From NCBI GenBank assembly GCA_002779825.1, contig PEVN01000452.1, positions 18,371 through 82,370 of the forward strand: a stretch of 64,000 nt of DNA, read 5' to 3'. The stretch is from Armatimonadetes bacterium CG06_land_8_20_14_3_00_66_21. Its GTDB lineage: Bacteria; Armatimonadota; Abditibacteriia; CG2-30-66-41. Positions 8,388-17,403 of the stretch are shown here, one piece after another (position 1 is the first letter of the stretch; every line of letters starts with the position of its first letter). The translations under genes and the position numbers were made by a program. Under the pieces are notes generated by a model, which searched no databases, was not told where the DNA came from, and was given only the letters and a program-made list of their open reading frames with translations.

Positions 8388-9641
8388 GTGCGTGCCATGG
8401 CAATCCCCAACACTGTCAGCCAACGGGCTGACTACACCTTCAAGTTCAACCGCCATCTGGGCCGCCACGGCTGGTTGAGACTGACCCCGGCATACTCAGT
8501 TAAACTGGTCGAGGAGATCCTGCAGACGGTGCCTCCGGAGTCCCGCGTGCTCGACCCATTTTCGGGCACGGCCACGACGCCGCTCTGCGCGGGGTACCGA
8601 GGGTTTTCGGCCGTGGGGCTGGAATTGAACCCCTTTTTGGTGTGGCTCGCCCAGGCCAAGACGGACCACTACCGCGCCTCGGACGTCCACGACGCGAGTG
8701 CAGCAGGACGGGACTTGGCTGAACGACTGCGGCGCGGGAGGCCGACACCAAGCTGCGCGCCCCCGATTCACAACATCGAACGATGGTGGGACGAGACCGA
8801 GCTCGCCTTCCTCTGCGCACTGAAAGGCGCGATTGGCCAGGGGCAACCCGACGACACCAAGGCCACGAGGCTGCTCCTCGTATGCTTCTGCCGGCTTGTG
8901 ATCAAGCTGTCGAACGCGGCGTTCAACCACCAATCCATGTCGTTCAAGCAGAAGAGCGCCGGTTCCGGCCAACTGCAACTCCTGCCCGACGAACCCGACT
9001 TCGTTTCCCTCTTCAAGGGCGAACTCGACGAAGTGCTCGCGGGCGCCCGCGACAACCCCCCCACGGTGCCAGAGATCGTCCAGGGCAACGCAAGGGACAT
9101 GGCCGCTGTCCGAGGACGGACGTTTGACTGCGTTATTACGTCGCCTCCGTACCCCAACCGGATCTCGTACATCAGGGAGCTTCGTCCGTACATGTACTGG
9201 CTCGGGTACCTCTCGAATGGACGAGAGGCTGGGGACTTGGACTGGGAAGCCATCGGCGGGACTTGGGGCGTGGCCACGAGCAGGCTGTCCGAGTGGGAAC
9301 GAAGCCCAGACGGCTTCTACCCCCCCTACTTCGCCGCTCTGTTGGAAGCGATCCGTCATGCCAGCGAGAAGAACGGTCCGCTTCTCTCGGACTACGTCGC
9401 GCGCTACTTCGAGGACATATGGCTCCACCTTCAGCGGATGCGCGCGCTATTGCCCACCGACGCACGGGTCCACTACATCATCGGCAACTCGACCTTCTAC
9501 GATGTTCTCGTGCCTGTAGAGCGACTCTATGTGGACATGCTCAGGGAGTTGGGATTCCGGCACATCGAGGTGCGCACGATCCGCAAGCGGAACTCCAAGA
9601 GGGCGCTCTATGAGTTCGATGTCTCGGCGACATCCGGGTGA
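8388..9641 (+). CDS. DNA methyltransferase (SPPY-motif, N4-cytosine/N6-adenine type)
   Basis: 417 aa; motif I VLDPFSGTATTPLCAGYRGFSAVGLELNPF and catalytic motif VITSPPYPNRISYIRELRPYMYWLGYL. Start GTG 8388 or ATG 8397. Confidence 0.85.
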   Translation: MRAMAIPNTVSQRADYTFKFNRHLGRHGWLRLTPAYSVKLVEEILQTVPPESRVLDPFSGTATTPLCAGYRGFSAVGLELNPFLVWLAQAKTDHYRASDVHDASAAGRDLAERLRRGRPTPSCAPPIHNIERWWDETELAFLCALKGAIGQGQPDDTKATRLLLVCFCRLVIKLSNAAFNHQSMSFKQKSAGSGQLQLLPDEPDFVSLFKGELDEVLAGARDNPPTVPEIVQGNARDMAAVRGRTFDCVITSPPYPNRISYIRELRPYMYWLGYLSNGREAGDLDWEAIGGTWGVATSRLSEWERSPDGFYPPYFAALLEAIRHASEKNGPLLSDYVARYFEDIWLHLQRMRALLPTDARVHYIIGNSTFYDVLVPVERLYVDMLRELGFRHIEVRTIRKRNSKRALYEFDVSATSG

Positions 9642-9680
9642 GGGAGTCACCCACCTGAACACCGTGCCAGCGAACTCCCC

Positions 9681-9698
9681 CTCGACATCGATGTCGAG
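9681..9698. repeat. 18-bp perfect palindrome ctcgacatcgatgtcgag
   Basis: Reverse complement equals itself; 40 bp after the methyltransferase stop. Confidence 0.9.
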
Positions 9699-9883
9699 AG
9701 CGCTGCTGCCATCGGCTACCCGACATGGTGCGGGGCCCATAGCACAGGCCGCACCCACGCCATCGACCTGCCCCCGCCCTCATCCACGCTCTCCACGCCG
9801 CCTGCGAGGCTACCGGCGGCAAGCCCGAGCCGCGTTCTCGTCGCACTTTGCCCAAGCTTCCCGTGCCTATTCCCCCCGCAGCC

Positions 9884-9913
9884 TTGACTCGGCCGCCGCC
9901 CATGGGGTACAGT
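9884..9913 (+). promoter_or_regulatory. sigma70-like promoter candidate TTGACT-N18-TACAGT
   Basis: ttgact 9884-9889, tacagt 9908-9913; precedes ~450 nt of hairpin-rich sequence without a convincing CDS. Confidence 0.5.
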
Positions 9914-9919
9914 GTGTTA

Positions 9920-10119
9920 TTCGGGCAGTAGGGCCATGGGCTCGTCAGGGCCGCAGCAGGGCTTGCCAGTGCTCTCCCGATTGCTCCGTTCTCCCGCCTC
10001 GTCCCGGTGAGGCAGATGCCGTTTGCCGGGTACGGGAGAGCAAGGGTCGAGGGTGGTTCACCTCCTCGATTGGTCCGTTGCGGACCACCGCCGTTTCCCA
10101 GACCCAGGCGACGGCGTTT
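9920..10119 (+). ncRNA. candidate structured RNA (independent ncRNA or helicase 5' leader)
   Basis: Nested/serial stems: gctctcccg(9971-9979)/cgggagagc(10033-10041); gcctc/gaggc (9996-10013); tcgagggtg/cac..cctcga (10047-10069); ggtccg-ttg-cggacc (10072-10086); cgccgt/acggcg then TTT (10089-10119). Confidence 0.35.
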
Positions 10120-10367
10120 CCATGTGTTGTGCTGTTCTGCAGTCTCTGCCAAGCAGGGAGCTGTCCAGGCAGTGAAGGGTCCCGTTACCGGTCTTACCGC
10201 CAGCCGCCGGTACGGAGTCAGGCGCAGTGGTTGGCGGACCCACCCACAGGGTCACACTCGCGTTCGACAAGTGCTGCGTTACACGTGATCCACTGGGTAC
10301 TGAGAAGGTGTCGCCGTGTCGGTGTCGCCTCGGAGTCAGGTGTAGCACAGCAACAGAAGGAGTCACA

Positions 10368-11675
10368 GTGAGTTTTCAGGAGTTCAACCTACATCCGAAG
10401 ATCGCCGCCGGTGTCAACGCCTTAGGCTACGTTGAGCCGACCCCCATTCAGACCCAGGCGATGCCCGCAGTCCTCGAAGGTCGCGACGTCATGGGGCTGG
10501 CGCAAACCGGCACCGGAAAAACCGCCGCGTTCGCGCTGCCGATCCTCCAACGCCTCATGAGCGGCCCCCGCGGCCGCATCCGTGCGCTGGTCATTTCTCC
10601 CACCCGGGAGCTGGCCGAGCAGATCCACGACGATTTCTGCGACCTGGGTCAGCAGACCGGCCTCCGCACCGCCACCGTCTACGGCGGCGTGGGATTCATG
10701 CCCCAGAAGAGCAAGCTCAACGGAAAGTGCGAGATCGTCGTCGCCTGCCCCGGGCGGCTGCTGGACCACCTCGGCCGGCGTACCATTGACCTGCGCCACG
10801 TGGAGGTGCTGGTCATCGACGAAGCGGACCAGCTCTTTGACATGGGCTTCCTGCCCAACGTGCGCCAGATTCTGCGTCACCTTCCCACCCAGCGGCAGAC
10901 GCTGTTCTTCTCGGCGACGATGCCCCGCGACGTGGAAGCGCTTGCCCGGGACGTCCTGGGCGATCCCGTTCGCGTTCAGGTGGGCTTCTGCAAGCCGGCC
11001 GACACGGTTTCCCACGCGCTGTACCCCGTCAAGCAACAGCTCAAGACGCCCCTGTTGGTGGAGTTGCTCAAGCGGGTCGACACCGAGTCGGTGCTCGTCT
11101 TCACCCGCACAAAGCACCGCGCTGCCAAGTTGGCGCAGCAACTGGGGCGGGCGGGCTTCGGCGCCACTGCGCTGCAAGGGAACCTGTCCCAGAGCAAACG
11201 ACAGTCTGCGCTTGACGAGTTCCGCCGGGGTTCCGTGCGCATTCTGGTTGCCACTGACCTCGCCGCCCGGGGCCTCGATGTGTTGAGCATCTCGCACGTC
11301 ATCAACTACGACATCCCCGACACCGCCGACGCCTACACCCACCGCATCGGCCGCACCGGGCGGGCGTCTCAGACGGGCGAAGCCTACACCTTCGTCACTC
11401 CGGACGACCGCACGCAAGTCCGCCAGATCGAGCGCATCCTGGGTGCGCAGATCAAACAGGTGAGGCTCAACGGCTTCAACTACGACGCCAGCGGCAGCAG
11501 GGACGAGTTCGCTCGCGAATCCGGCCGCCCCGCGCGCCAGCAGCAACGCCCGCGAGTGCGAGAGGGCCAGTCGCGCAGCAACTACACCTCGTTCGGCAGC
11601 CGCACCAACGGCCCGTCGCGCAAGCCGCACCCCCGCCGCGGCCCGTGGCGGATCAGCGACGCACAAGCTCTGTAG
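10368..11675 (+). CDS. DEAD-box ATP-dependent RNA helicase
   Basis: MSFQEFNLHPKIAAGVNALGYVEPTPIQTQAMP (Q motif), AQTGTGKTAAF, PTRELAEQ, VIDEADQLFDMGF, FSATMP, HRIGRTGRA. GTG start at 10368. Confidence 0.95.
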   Translation: MSFQEFNLHPKIAAGVNALGYVEPTPIQTQAMPAVLEGRDVMGLAQTGTGKTAAFALPILQRLMSGPRGRIRALVISPTRELAEQIHDDFCDLGQQTGLRTATVYGGVGFMPQKSKLNGKCEIVVACPGRLLDHLGRRTIDLRHVEVLVIDEADQLFDMGFLPNVRQILRHLPTQRQTLFFSATMPRDVEALARDVLGDPVRVQVGFCKPADTVSHALYPVKQQLKTPLLVELLKRVDTESVLVFTRTKHRAAKLAQQLGRAGFGATALQGNLSQSKRQSALDEFRRGSVRILVATDLAARGLDVLSISHVINYDIPDTADAYTHRIGRTGRASQTGEAYTFVTPDDRTQVRQIERILGAQIKQVRLNGFNYDASGSRDEFARESGRPARQQQRPRVREGQSRSNYTSFGSRTNGPSRKPHPRRGPWRISDAQAL

Positions 11676-11700
11676 CTCTTAGATCTCAAGTCGATTGAGT

Positions 11701-11751
11701 AGGCGGCGGCGGCTCCGGTATCCCTCCGGGCTGTCGCCGCCTTTCGCTATT
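11701..11751 (+). terminator. hairpin terminator candidate downstream of helicase
   Basis: aggcggcg (11701-11708) / cgccgcct (11735-11742) followed by ttcgctatt. Confidence 0.45.
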
Positions 11752-11955
11752 CCGGGCATGTCGCGCCGCGGTCTTGCCCTATCGCCGCTGACCAGATAGC
11801 CTCCTCTGCGCGCCGCTGCGGACGAACCACAAGCGGCGGGAAGACGTGACAATGAGCGCGGCGTGGAGAAGTGTCCCGATAGACGGCGGCCTGATTGCTC
11901 CACGGACCTTCGGCTCCATGCGCAAGCGCATGAGTCTGTGAGGTGAGCCGACCGC

Positions 11956-12294
11956 GTGCCCGCTCCGCCGAGCCTCTGCGAACCCTACGAGCAGGCGACC
12001 GTCCTCCGCGAACTGCACGAGCGCTTCCCCGGCATGCGCCCGCGAATCCAGATGGAGGTCGACCAGTTCGGGCGGCTGGTCGACTGGACCTGGTATGCCC
12101 GCCGCGGATCCGCCTATCTGTACAACAAGGAGTCCATGGCGGTTACCGTCGAGTCGCCCCAGACGGCAGCGGCGCTCCGCCAGCAGGCCCGGTGGCGGGT
12201 GCTTCAGGAGAGCGACTGGGAGATGACGTTCCTCGTGCCCGATGCCGACTTCGCGGAGGTGGCAGGGCTGGTGGGGTTGCACCAACGGGTGTAG
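11956..12294 (+). CDS. hypothetical protein
   Basis: 112 aa, GTG start; MPAPPSLCEPYEQATVLRELHERFPGMRPRIQMEVDQFGRLVDWTWYARRGSAYLYNKESMAVTVES; coherent hydrophobic/charged pattern, no antisense competitor of known family. Confidence 0.5.
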   Translation: MPAPPSLCEPYEQATVLRELHERFPGMRPRIQMEVDQFGRLVDWTWYARRGSAYLYNKESMAVTVESPQTAAALRQQARWRVLQESDWEMTFLVPDADFAEVAGLVGLHQRV

Positions 12295-12318
12295 CGGCCT
12301 GGTCTCTCTGTCTGTACA

Positions 12319-12516
12319 ATGTGCTCCGTGCGCCTCCACTTCGATCCTGCCAAGAACGAGCGCAACATCCGCGACCGCAGGCTCTCCTTCGAATCGGCGG
12401 CCGACTTCGACTTCGACGGCGTGGTGTACGTTGACGATCGGGAAGACTGCGGAGAGACACGCTACGTTGCGATAGGACTGCTCGACGGCTATGCCAAAGC
12501 CCGAAGCTCTCGTTGA
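12319..12516 (+). pseudogene. brnT: truncated BrnT-family toxin
   Basis: LHFDPAKNERNIRDRRLSFESAADFDFDGVVYVDDREDCGETRYVAIGLLDG matches BrnT up to the mid-beta-sheet, then ends abruptly (YAKARSSR*). Confidence 0.65.
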
Positions 12517-12766
12517 CGCTCTCGGCGAGGTGCGAGAGATCATGCCGTCCGACCTCGAGGGCTTTCGTCCCGCGCGGGAGGCGCTGCCGGCATCGCGCTG
12601 CAAGACCGTCGGCGTGCCCGGGCCGCAGAAGACACCCACCAAGCAACGCCTCCCCCTCAGGCTGTCGGCAGACGTCGTTCAACGGTTTCGCGCAACTGGC
12701 GACGGGTGGCAGACACGGGCGGACGCGGCCCTCCAGGACTGGCTAAAGTCACACAATCCTGCGTAG
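12491..12766 (+). CDS. brnA: BrnA-family antitoxin
   Basis: MPKPEALVDALGEVREIMPSDLEGFRPAREALP...QRLPLRLSADVVQRFRATGDGWQTRADAALQDWLKSH; ribbon-helix-helix C-terminus with GWQTR typical of BrnA. Confidence 0.75.
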   Translation: MPKPEALVDALGEVREIMPSDLEGFRPAREALPASRCKTVGVPGPQKTPTKQRLPLRLSADVVQRFRATGDGWQTRADAALQDWLKSHNPA

Positions 12767-12803
12767 CGCGCTCTCCGCACTCCCCCCAAGGAGGGAACTT
12801 GGC

Positions 12804-14348
12804 GTGTTCGCGTTCACGAGCCGATACTGCACAACTGCCACCGGCAGGAGGGCTGGCGCAGCACTCCTCGTCGCCGGTCTGGCAACTGCCGCCGCAGCGC
12901 AGCAGCCCGCGGCGCCCGACTCGCCCCCCCTCGTTCGCCCTGCCCCCAAGCAGTTCCTGTGGGGCTTCTGCCAGGTCTGTTCGGGAACCTGGCCGCTGAG
13001 CGATGAAGAGATGGCGCGGACCGTCAAGGACTTGGGTGTCAACGCCATTCGCCTCTTCGTGCCGCCAGCGTGGGTGGGCTTCCCGCAGAAGACCTGGCAG
13101 GGGCCGGAGTCCATCGACTACACGAAGACGCCGGCCGACGAACTCGTGTGGGATCGACCGTCGCCGGAGATCGACTCGCTCGACGAGGTGATTGCGCAGC
13201 TTCGACGCTTCGGTATCCACCCCTTGGTGATGCCCCTGTTCGTGACACCTTACACGGACTACCTGTACAAGGACGACCTGACGTTCCTCAACGACCCCGA
13301 CAACAAGGTGGGGGGGCAGCCCAGCCCGGTGGACTTCACCGGTATCAAGCCGCTGGAGCAGGTGCTCTACCTCGCTCGCGCCGTTGCCCGCCACCTGCAC
13401 GAGAAGTTCGGCGACGACTTCACGATGATCTTCGACGAGGTCCGCGGCGGCAATCCGGAGCCGCCGGCCGCCCATGTCGGGGAGCAGGAACGATGGGCGC
13501 AGGTTGTTGCTGCCCTCAAGCAGGAAGCGCCCGGCTGCACGGTCTTCTCACCAGAGCTGTGTGTCGGCATGTGGTGGTGGCCCACGGCGCTCAAGAATGA
13601 CGGCGAGGTGGCGGGCAAGCTCTTGGAGTACAACGAGCAATGGCCCCGCGGCGACCGGATCGAGAACTACGCCGCCTCCTTCGACGCACTGGCCATCTCG
13701 TTCTTCGAGATTGGGGTCCGGGAATGGCTGAAGTTCGCGCCGACCCGCACGTTCGTGCAGGTCAACGCCGACGTTCCGCTGCACGTCACCCGCGACCACT
13801 GCCGACCGAAGCAGTGGTTCTGGGGGGAGGCGCCGTGGGGCTCGTGCGAGGCGTTGGCGCTACAGCGCACCTGGACCGGCGTGTTCTTCGGAACGGACAA
13901 CTGCCGCGGCCTCCTGTCGTGGCAGCTCAAGGACCATGAGGGCAGCGGCTCGGGCGTGATTCAGAAGGACGGCAAGCTCGCCGATACCTACCCCGCGGCG
14001 CAGCAGTTCGCGCGGGTGGTCTGCGAGGAGAGTCGCTTCCTCGCCACATACCACGGGGCGGTAAACGCGGACGGGTTCCCGGTCGCCAGAGACGACCAGT
14101 TCGTGGAAGAAGACCGCGACGTCATGACGCGGTTGCTCGGGCAGCACTTGGTTGTCTTCAACTGCGGCAGTCGTCGGACTGACCTGCTGCTGCGCAACCC
14201 CCAAGGCTGCACCTTACAGCCCGTCGTGCAGCCGGGATGGCCGCACAGCCTGAAGATCGAGCACCGGGGCGACGAGGCAGTGCTCTCCGGAGTGATCCCC
14301 TCGCACCTCTATCTGCTTCGCCTGCTGCCACCGAGTCCTGGCGAGTAG
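12804..14348 (+). CDS. secreted glycoside hydrolase clan A-like protein
   Basis: 514 aa; signal peptide; FLWGFCQVCSGTWPLSDEEMARTVKDLGVNAIRLFVPPAWVGF..., HLHEKFGDDFTMIFDEVRGGNPEPP suggest a TIM-barrel cellulase-like fold. Confidence 0.5.
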   Translation: MFAFTSRYCTTATGRRAGAALLVAGLATAAAAQQPAAPDSPPLVRPAPKQFLWGFCQVCSGTWPLSDEEMARTVKDLGVNAIRLFVPPAWVGFPQKTWQGPESIDYTKTPADELVWDRPSPEIDSLDEVIAQLRRFGIHPLVMPLFVTPYTDYLYKDDLTFLNDPDNKVGGQPSPVDFTGIKPLEQVLYLARAVARHLHEKFGDDFTMIFDEVRGGNPEPPAAHVGEQERWAQVVAALKQEAPGCTVFSPELCVGMWWWPTALKNDGEVAGKLLEYNEQWPRGDRIENYAASFDALAISFFEIGVREWLKFAPTRTFVQVNADVPLHVTRDHCRPKQWFWGEAPWGSCEALALQRTWTGVFFGTDNCRGLLSWQLKDHEGSGSGVIQKDGKLADTYPAAQQFARVVCEESRFLATYHGAVNADGFPVARDDQFVEEDRDVMTRLLGQHLVVFNCGSRRTDLLLRNPQGCTLQPVVQPGWPHSLKIEHRGDEAVLSGVIPSHLYLLRLLPPSPGE

Positions 14349-14454
14349 AATGGGAGCCCGACGCGCAGGCGTTTCTGTAACGCGAGGAGCATAGCGGGAG
14401 TCCAACGGCCGTGCTTGGACTGAACACCGCACGGCAGGAGACGCTTCCGTTCCG

Positions 14455-14516
14455 CAGGACGCCCGAACTTGTTCAGGGCTGGGCGCGAGGAGTGCCCGAA
14501 CCAGTCGGGCGTCCTG
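14455..14516. repeat. 12-bp perfect inverted repeat hairpin
   Basis: caggacgcccga (14455-14466) / tcgggcgtcctg (14505-14516), with inner gggc/gccc pairing; intergenic. Confidence 0.8.
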
Positions 14517-14535
14517 AAGGAGCGGCCGACGGAGA

Positions 14536-16308
14536 ATGGCAATGATGCCCGTGATTGAGCGGATGTGGAGAACCTGTTGGACCGTGACTGTGCTGAGCCT
14601 CAGCGCGGGTCGCTGTCCGGTGCAGGGCGCGGAAGTGAAGGTGTGGAACGGCGACTACGTCCCGCCGCCGCGGCCGCTCAAGACCGAAGTCACAGTCGGT
14701 GCTTACGTCTTCCCAGGCTGGTACCGCGATGAGGGCAAGGGCGACTACCCCTACAAGACCCACGACGAGGACAGCGAGTGGCGCCAGGTCGCCAAGTGTC
14801 CGAAGCCGCGACCACTGCTTGGCTTCTACGAGGATTCGCTGCCGGAGGTCAACGACTGGCACATCAAGTGGGCGCTTGAGCATGGGGTGTCCTTCTTCTG
14901 CTTCGACTGGTACTGGAACGCCGGCGAACACCGACTGCTCCGCACTTTGGAGCGCGGGTTCCTGAAGGCGAAGTACTGCGACCAGATGAAGTTCTGTATC
15001 CACTGGTGCAATCACGGGCTGGATTGGCGGAACAAGAAGTGGAACCGCCCTCTGGACGAAGACTTCCGGACCAAGGCGCTGGTCGAGATGAGCGAGTACC
15101 TCGCCGACAACTACTTCAAGCTGCCGAACTACCTGAGGCTCGAAGGACGGCCCGTCCTCGTGGTCTGGGACGCCAAGAGCCTCATTCAGGCCAATGGCGG
15201 CGCAGCCGGGTTTGCCGCCGCGCTGGACGCGATGAACAAGGCGCTTCGGGACCGAGGAATACCGACCCTCTACCTACTCGCCATGTCCAACAGCCAGGGG
15301 ATCCGAGCGGGGGGCTTCGCCGCCACCACCGGGTACGGCTACTACGGGACCGACTACGACTCGAAGTACGAGTGGCGCGCCGGCCGCAGCGTCCCGTACG
15401 ACGAAGTCGTCAAGCACTATGAATCGGTGTGGCGGGGGATCACCGCTGACCCTGTGCTCCCTTACGTGGTGGCCATCGGCTCCAACTGGGACAGCCGCCC
15501 GCGTGCCGGCGATAATGCGGCCGTCATTTCCGGCAAGACGCCTGCGAAGTTCGAGACCATGTGCCGGAACAGCCTGAAGTACGTCGACAAGGGGCTGAAC
15601 CTGGCGATCATCGAGGCTTGGAACGAGTGGGGCGAAGGCAGCTTCATCGAGCCGGACAAGGAGTTCGGCTTCGGGTTCCTGGACGCTGTGCGGAGGGTGT
15701 TCGGCGACGGGACGGGCAACCATCCCGACTACGTGCCCACGCCGGAGAAGATCGCCTCCTTCAGCGTGCTGAAGGGCGACGAACTCGCCAAGGCCAGTGA
15801 GGTCGAGAAGCAGCCGTACCTCGATCCGCCGCTGTCGCTGCGAACCGTGGAGTGGAAGATCGATGAGCCGTTGCCCGACACCAAGGTGCTCAGAGGATGG
15901 GAGTTCGACGGCGCTTCCAGCGAGGGCTGGATGCCCTACCATATTGAGCCGCTCGCCGTGCGCGACGGCGTGCTCCTGACCGCTGTCACGACCGAGGATC
16001 CACAACTCATCGTCGACAATGTGGGCGTGACCCTCGACGACATGGGGTGTCTTGCGCTGCGGCTCCGCGTGCCCGACGGGGTCTCCTCCTGCGAGCTGTT
16101 CTGGACGACTGCAGCCGAGCCGACCATGTCTGCCGACAAGGCCTTCCGGTTTCCGCTCAAGGGCGAGGGACAGTGGCACACGTACCAGGTCGCCAAAGCG
16201 GCGGAAGGCAAGTGGAGCGGGGCGCTGAAGGTCCTCCGGCTCGACCTCGGCGGGCCCGGGGACAAGCTCGAAGTGGACTGGATACGGCTATATGGCAAAC
16301 AACGTTAG
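14536..16308 (+). CDS. secreted GH99-like / WbsX domain protein
   Basis: 590 aa; EVTVGAYVFPGWYRDEGK...LLGFYEDSLPEVNDWHIKWALEHGVSFFCFDWYWNAGEHRL...LAIIEAWNEWGEGSFIEPD is typical of WbsX/GH99-like proteins. Confidence 0.8.
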   Translation: MAMMPVIERMWRTCWTVTVLSLSAGRCPVQGAEVKVWNGDYVPPPRPLKTEVTVGAYVFPGWYRDEGKGDYPYKTHDEDSEWRQVAKCPKPRPLLGFYEDSLPEVNDWHIKWALEHGVSFFCFDWYWNAGEHRLLRTLERGFLKAKYCDQMKFCIHWCNHGLDWRNKKWNRPLDEDFRTKALVEMSEYLADNYFKLPNYLRLEGRPVLVVWDAKSLIQANGGAAGFAAALDAMNKALRDRGIPTLYLLAMSNSQGIRAGGFAATTGYGYYGTDYDSKYEWRAGRSVPYDEVVKHYESVWRGITADPVLPYVVAIGSNWDSRPRAGDNAAVISGKTPAKFETMCRNSLKYVDKGLNLAIIEAWNEWGEGSFIEPDKEFGFGFLDAVRRVFGDGTGNHPDYVPTPEKIASFSVLKGDELAKASEVEKQPYLDPPLSLRTVEWKIDEPLPDTKVLRGWEFDGASSEGWMPYHIEPLAVRDGVLLTAVTTEDPQLIVDNVGVTLDDMGCLALRLRVPDGVSSCELFWTTAAEPTMSADKAFRFPLKGEGQWHTYQVAKAAEGKWSGALKVLRLDLGGPGDKLEVDWIRLYGKQR

Positions 16309-17360
16309 CGTGTGCGTGAGACGCGCGCCCTCGGGTCGGCCGGGCCGGACCCACCGCCCTGTCGGTGTGGCAGCCATCGCGACTTCGCTCCTGCTGACAG
16401 CGCTGGCCGCGGCCGACTGGCGCGATCACCCCGAGCTCCCCGACTGGGCCCGTCGCGGCTATGTGCAATGGGGGCACGGGGCCAACATTGACGGGCGCAT
16501 CAAGTGGGGAGCCGGTGGGTTCGGCGCGGACGTGGCCAACGTGAAGCTGCTGCTGTATTGCGGGCGCAACCTGCAGCAGACCATCGCATCCCTCGACGAC
16601 GAGGCGGCGCGGCTGGCGAACGAGGGCGGCCTGCGCAGACAGCCGTACATCTGCAGCCAGACCGTGTGGTGGCGCACGGAGGAGACGAAGACGCCGGAGC
16701 TGATCGGTGCCGTCCGACAGGGGCTTGACGGCAAACCGATCATCATCTACAGCAACCCCGACCGCCATTGCGGCTGCTACAACGCACCGTTCTGGCTGGA
16801 GTACACGAAGCAGAAGATCAAGACCACCGTCGAGGGTGGTGGTATCGCTCAACGGGCAGGATCTGAAGACGTACAACGGCTCCGAACTGCGGAACGCGGG
16901 CTGGTACGCGGTGCCTGTCCCCGACGGAGTCCTCAAGGAGAGCAACGACGTCACCTTCCGCGCGCTGGGGAAGCCCAACGGCCACCCGGACTGGTTCGCG
17001 CTGAAGATCGACACTGAAGCCGCCACGCGCCGCTCGTCGTGGTCCGAGGAGGACGGCAACACCTGGACCGAAGCGGACCTGTCTCCGGACCCCGGCGCGC
17101 AGACGGGCGAGTACTTGGTGCGCCTTGGACCGCCGACCGACCCCGACGCCGTTGCGAAGCCCGAGGACTTCATGGGGAAGCTGCACGTGCGACCGGCACG
17201 CGCGGTCGAGGTGGTGCTCAGGACGGTGGGACCGGCACCCCTCGGGAAGCTCGTCTCGCCCGACGGGCCAGACCAGACGATAGCGCCGACCATCGACGGC
17301 GACTTCGCGACGTACCGCATTCCGGAAGTCTACGTCTACTCAGTGCTGGTGCTGCGCTGA
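16292..17360 (+). pseudogene. frameshifted / internally deleted secreted glycosidase-like gene
   Basis: N-part in frame of 16292 (ADWRDHPELPDWARRGYVQWGHG...NAPFWLEYTKQKIKTTV) and C-part in another frame to 17360 (VVVSLNGQDLKTYNGSELRNAGWYAVPVPDGVLKESNDVTFRALGKP...YVYSVLVLR*), joining near 16825-16845. Confidence 0.6.
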
Positions 17361-17403
17361 GCCCTCGGGGAGCCGTCGCCGAGTGGCCAACAGACCTCAA
17401 CGT

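Noticed and set aside
9529-10371. 280-aa ORF across the intergenic region before the helicase
   Set aside because: Overlaps the methyltransferase 3' end out of frame, Ser/Arg/Pro-rich, no domain; the region is better explained as non-coding.
7230-12800. Prophage or integrative element
   Set aside because: Only R-M, a TA remnant and palindromes were found; no integrase, capsid, terminase, transposase or att duplication was seen.
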